This document shows, one piece after another, positions 60,528-64,000 of a stretch of 64,000 bases of DNA (the first letter of the stretch is position 1; each line of letters opens with the position of its first letter). The notes under the pieces were generated by a model. That model was not told the DNA's origin and did no database searches. It was given only the letters and a program-made list of their open reading frames with translations. A program made the position numbers and the translations under genes. The stretch covers positions 2,542,001-2,606,000 of the forward strand of contig BSBM01000870.1 of assembly GCA_027924585.1 (NCBI GenBank), read 5' to 3'. The DNA is from Larix kaempferi. Its lineage: Eukaryota; Streptophyta; Pinopsida; Pinales; Pinaceae.

Positions 60528-63500
60528 ATTTGACATTCCTGAAGCCTATGGTTTGATCCTAAGTAGGGACTGGTCCACAAAGTTGAACGGTTACTTTGCA
60601 ACTGATTGGTCCCATTTGTGGTTGCCATATCAAAATAGATAGAATCAGATCAAGGTTCTGAGAGAACCACACATGAAACAAAATGTAACTCAACTAGAGG
60701 GAAAGAATGAAGTTGTAGCCTTCTCATCCTCAGTTTTGGGAAATTATTTCTTAGAAATCGATCCAGGTAATTATCAGTCTGAAACTATTAGCCATGAATC
60801 AGATGAACAGTCCGATCTCCATTTTTCCTGGACTGATGATATTGGTTGTAATATAGTTAGTTTAGTCACTAACTTAGATCATAAAGATACTAACTTAGCT
60901 AAATCAAGTGATATTTTTTGGACATTATACTTTGATGGTTCTAAAACTTTGGAAGGGTCCGGAGCCGGTTGTGTTCTAATGGATCCAGAAAGAAACAAGT
61001 ATTTCTTGTCCTATAGGTTAGAGTTTGATTGTACTAATAACACTGCTGATTATGAAGCTTTAGTCCACGGATTGAAGAAAGCCATCAGTTTAAATGTTAA
61101 ATACCTGAAGGTTTTTTGTGACTCAGAAATAGTTGTGAGACAAGTAAGAGATACCATTCACTGTCTTTCACCTCATTTGAGGAGTTATCAGGCTGAGGTA
61201 TGGGATTTAATTATGCATTTTGATGCTTTCAATATAAAGTCTATTCCTAGACTGCAAAATTCTGCAACTGATTTATTAGCAACATCCACTTCCAGGTTGG
61301 TGCCAACTAATAACAAGTGCTCAATTGAATTGGTTTTCAGGCCTTCTATCCATGACTATATCACAAACTTCAGATTTTTTGATGATGACGAACAGATTAT
61401 CAGTTTTCTAACAAACGAAGACATATTCCAAGAAGTTGTGATAGATGAAGAAGAACACGATTCTGATTTTCAAAAGAAAGATATAGCTAAAGGAAATTTC
61501 ATCCCTAAAGGGGTGAGGTCACTTGAAATTCTATTTGATCTACAGAGCAAATTCAAGAGGGAAGCAAATACCAAGACCAATAGCTCATCAATGCAGCATG
61601 AATTAGTTAATCTGGGCACCGAAGCTGAACCAAAATTTGTTAACCTTGGCAAATGTTGTTCACCGGAAGAAAGAGATAAGTTCATCAAGCTGTTTCGACA
61701 ATATAAGGATGTTTTTGCATGGACTTATGAAGATCTGAAAACATATGACATCCGCATTATTCAGCATGTCATACCAATGAAAGCAGGTGTCAAGCCATTT
61801 CAACAGCAATTAAGAAGGATGCATCCTACTCTTGAACCTTTGATTCAAAAGGAACTGAAGAAGTTACTAGATGCTAAAATAATTTTTAAGGTCCGGCATT
61901 CTGAATGGGTTTCTAACCTTGTTCTTGTGAGAAAGAAGTCAGGATAGATAAGAGTATGTGTTGACTTCAGAAATTTGAATAGAGCTTCAGATAAAGACAA
62001 CTATCCCGTCCCTTCAATGGAACAAATTCTCCAGATCGTATCAGAATCAAAACTCTTTTCTCTTCTTGATGGTTTCACTGGTTACAATCAAGTATTAGTA
62101 GCTAAATAAGACCGTCTTAAGACTACTTTCCACACTAAGTGGGGAAATTTCGCATACCCAAGAATGCCATTCGGCCTGATAAACGCGGGAGCTACATTTC
62201 AGCGAGCAATGGACATCGCCTTTCGAGGATTGGCAGGTCACTGTGTTGTGGTCTATTTAGATGATGTGACATTTTTTTCAAAGAAAAGAGAAGATCATGT
62301 GGTTCATTTAAAGTAGATTTTTTATCGTTGCCGAAAATATGGTATCTCTTTAAATCCCAATAAGAGTGTGTTCGCTGTTCTCAAAGGTAAACTGTTGGGA
62401 CACATCATTTCAAAAAGGGGAGTTTCAATAGATCAAGCGAGAGTACAAGATATCAATAAAATTCCCATTCCTCATAATAAGAAATCCATGCAATCATTTA
62501 TGGGCACCATCAATTTTGTCCAAAGATTTGTTCCAGATTTCGCGCAAATTGTTAAACCTTTGCAGCAAATGGTCAAGCAAAGTATACAGTTCAAGTGGAC
62601 AGACTTAGAAAAGGATGCATTCAGAGACATTAAGGCAACCATAGTTAAGGCTCCTTCCTTAAGAAGCCCAGATTTTGACAAAGATTTTATCTTATATACT
62701 TTTGCTTCAGATGACTCTCTCACGACTATGATCACACAAAAGGTAGAATTAGGAGATGAGTACCCAATCTCGTTTATGAGCACTGGTCTGCAAGATGATG
62801 AACTCAATTATCCCATTGTTGACAAACATGCGTATGTTGTTTTCAAAGCAGTCAAATAGTTCAGACCATATATTCTTAAGAACAGAACTAAAGTTTTAGT
62901 ACCTCACCCAGTTGTTAGATCCCTTTTCGTTCAAAAGGAATTGGGAGAAATAAGGGGAAACTGGGTCACGGTTCTTCAAGAATATGATTTAGAATTTAAA
63001 CCAGCCACCATCATTAAGGGACAAGGCCTGTGTAAATTGCTTACAGAGCATCCGATTGATGAAGAGTAGCATTGGAAGAATGAAGCCGAGCTGAATTCAG
63101 TTGAGGTATGTCCCATTTTCACAGCTCCTGAATCATGGTATGGAGATCTAGTGCATTATTTGCAGCAAGGATATCTACCAAAACACTGGAGTTCTAAGCA
63201 AAGAAGGGCACTCCGTTTGAAATCAGCAGCCTGTCAAATCATTGATGGAATACTTTTCAGAAAAAATTACGATGGAATTTTTCTTAGATGTCTAGAAAAG
63301 GAAGATGCAAGTAAAATTGTCAAAGAATTACATGATGGCCCCACTGGTGGACACTATTCAGGGGAGACAACAACTCACAAAATACTCAGAGCTGGATATT
63401 ATTGGCCCACTTTATTTCGAGATGCTCATGCTTATGCACAGAATTGTGATATATGCCAAAGAAGTGCGGGGAAACTACCTAAGGCAGCAAGACCCTTGCA

Positions 63501-64000
63501 GCTAGTTATTATCTCAAAACCTTTTGAAAAATGGGGTATAGATGTCATTGGAGAGATAAACCCAAAATCTTCTCTACAACATCGATACAACCTAATGGTC
63601 AACGACTACTTCACCAGATGGACGGAGGCTATCCCATTGCGCAAGATCAACAAAGATGCAGTCATCAGTTTCTTGAAAGAGAACATCATAACCAGGTTTG
63701 GGGTTCCAATTTCCCTAGTATTTGATAATGCTACCTATTTCTCATCTTTCAAAATAAATGAATTTGTTTATGAATGGGGAATTAAACTGCATTATTCATC
63801 CAATTATTACCCTCAAGGAAATGGATTAGCTGAATCTTCAAACAAAAACCTCATCTGAATTCTCAAGAAGACTATGATAGAAAATCAGCAAAGTTGGCAT
63901 ATAGCTCTCCCAAATGCCTTATGGGCAGATAGGGTGACTCCAAAAAACGCATTAGGGGTTTCCCCTTACACCCTAGTCTATGGCAAGGAAGCCATCCTCC
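60528..64000 (+). pseudogene. Unit B pol: extra RNase H, RT, RNase H, integrase
   Basis: The protease tail (EAYGLILSRDWS) is followed by TAG 60640. An RNase H domain then lies before the RT: YFDGSKTLEGSGAGCVL, NNTADYEALVHGLKKA, VFCDSEIVVRQV and LQNSATDLLA, giving D, E, D, D. RT follows with QHVIPMKAGVKPFQQ, HSEWVSNLVLVRKKSG, MPFGLINAGATFQRAMD and VVYLDDVT (YLDD 62254-62265). The RT-linked RNase H (FILYTFASDDSLTTMITQK) and integrase (GGHYSGETTTHK, LVFDNATYF, GNGLAES) complete it. Stops: 61945, 62107, 62314, 62857, 63067, 63856. The domain order fits a Tat-group element with an archaeal-type RNase H upstream of RT. Confidence 0.9.

Larger units (their letters stand above)
57541..64000 (+). mobile_element. 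Tat-like Ty3/gypsy unit B, running off the right edge
   Basis: Order: primer-binding site, gag, protease (split by a solo LTR), extra RNase H, RT, RNase H, integrase. From about 58.8 kb to the edge the coding sequence is one continuous frame apart from the solo LTR. It has nine nonsense codons and no frameshift. Confidence 0.85.

Overview
This is eukaryotic, plant nuclear DNA, almost entirely repeats. It holds no prokaryotic-type operons and no intact gene. It is probably a seed plant with a large genome. Evidence: Ty1/copia and Ty3/gypsy lineages of plant type, initiator-Met primer-binding sites, nested LTR elements, and relics of plant host genes (LEUNIG-like corepressor, Pti1-like and NEK-like kinases, SH3P-like BAR/SH3 protein). 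A gymnosperm is my guess only; the sequence does not prove it.

Layout. 1-2.3 kb: gag/protease start and 5' LTR of a minus-strand Ty3/gypsy element cut by the window edge. 2.3-8.1 kb: AT-rich intergenic DNA with decayed minus-strand coding traces. 8.1-11.4 kb: an unrecognised four-exon plus-strand gene whose introns all keep phase, with one nonsense codon, and a copia gag relic in its last intron. 12.5-14.8 kb: a LINE tail and a hAT fragment. 15.1-27.5 kb: a complete minus-strand copia element (C1, 605-bp LTRs, TSD CAAAG), split by a complete plus-strand copia element (C2, 18679-23755, TSD CTTGG). 29.0-36.3 kb: a sibling copia (C3, TSD TGCTA) in the same orientation as C1. 38.5-39.9 kb: copia debris.

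39.6-47.9 kb is the most unusual part. Unprocessed exon fragments of four unrelated host genes, all on the minus strand, lie directly downstream of a decayed intron-bearing gene. That gene has the layout of an RNase H-fold (DDE-like) transposase that I cannot place in any common plant superfamily. Captured host exons beside a transposase-like gene suggest a gene-capturing DNA element, but I could not find its ends.

48.5-64 kb: two head-to-tail Tat-like Ty3/gypsy units sharing one LTR. Unit A contributes integrase, a long spacer with a 24-bp periodic repeat, and a ~1075-codon coiled-coil ORF in the env position. Unit B contributes gag, protease, an extra RNase H placed before the RT, RT, RNase H and integrase, and runs off the right edge. 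A 724-bp solo LTR with a perfect 5-bp TSD sits in unit B's protease. Most elements are dead, mainly through nonsense codons that look like C-to-T decay at methylated cytosines.
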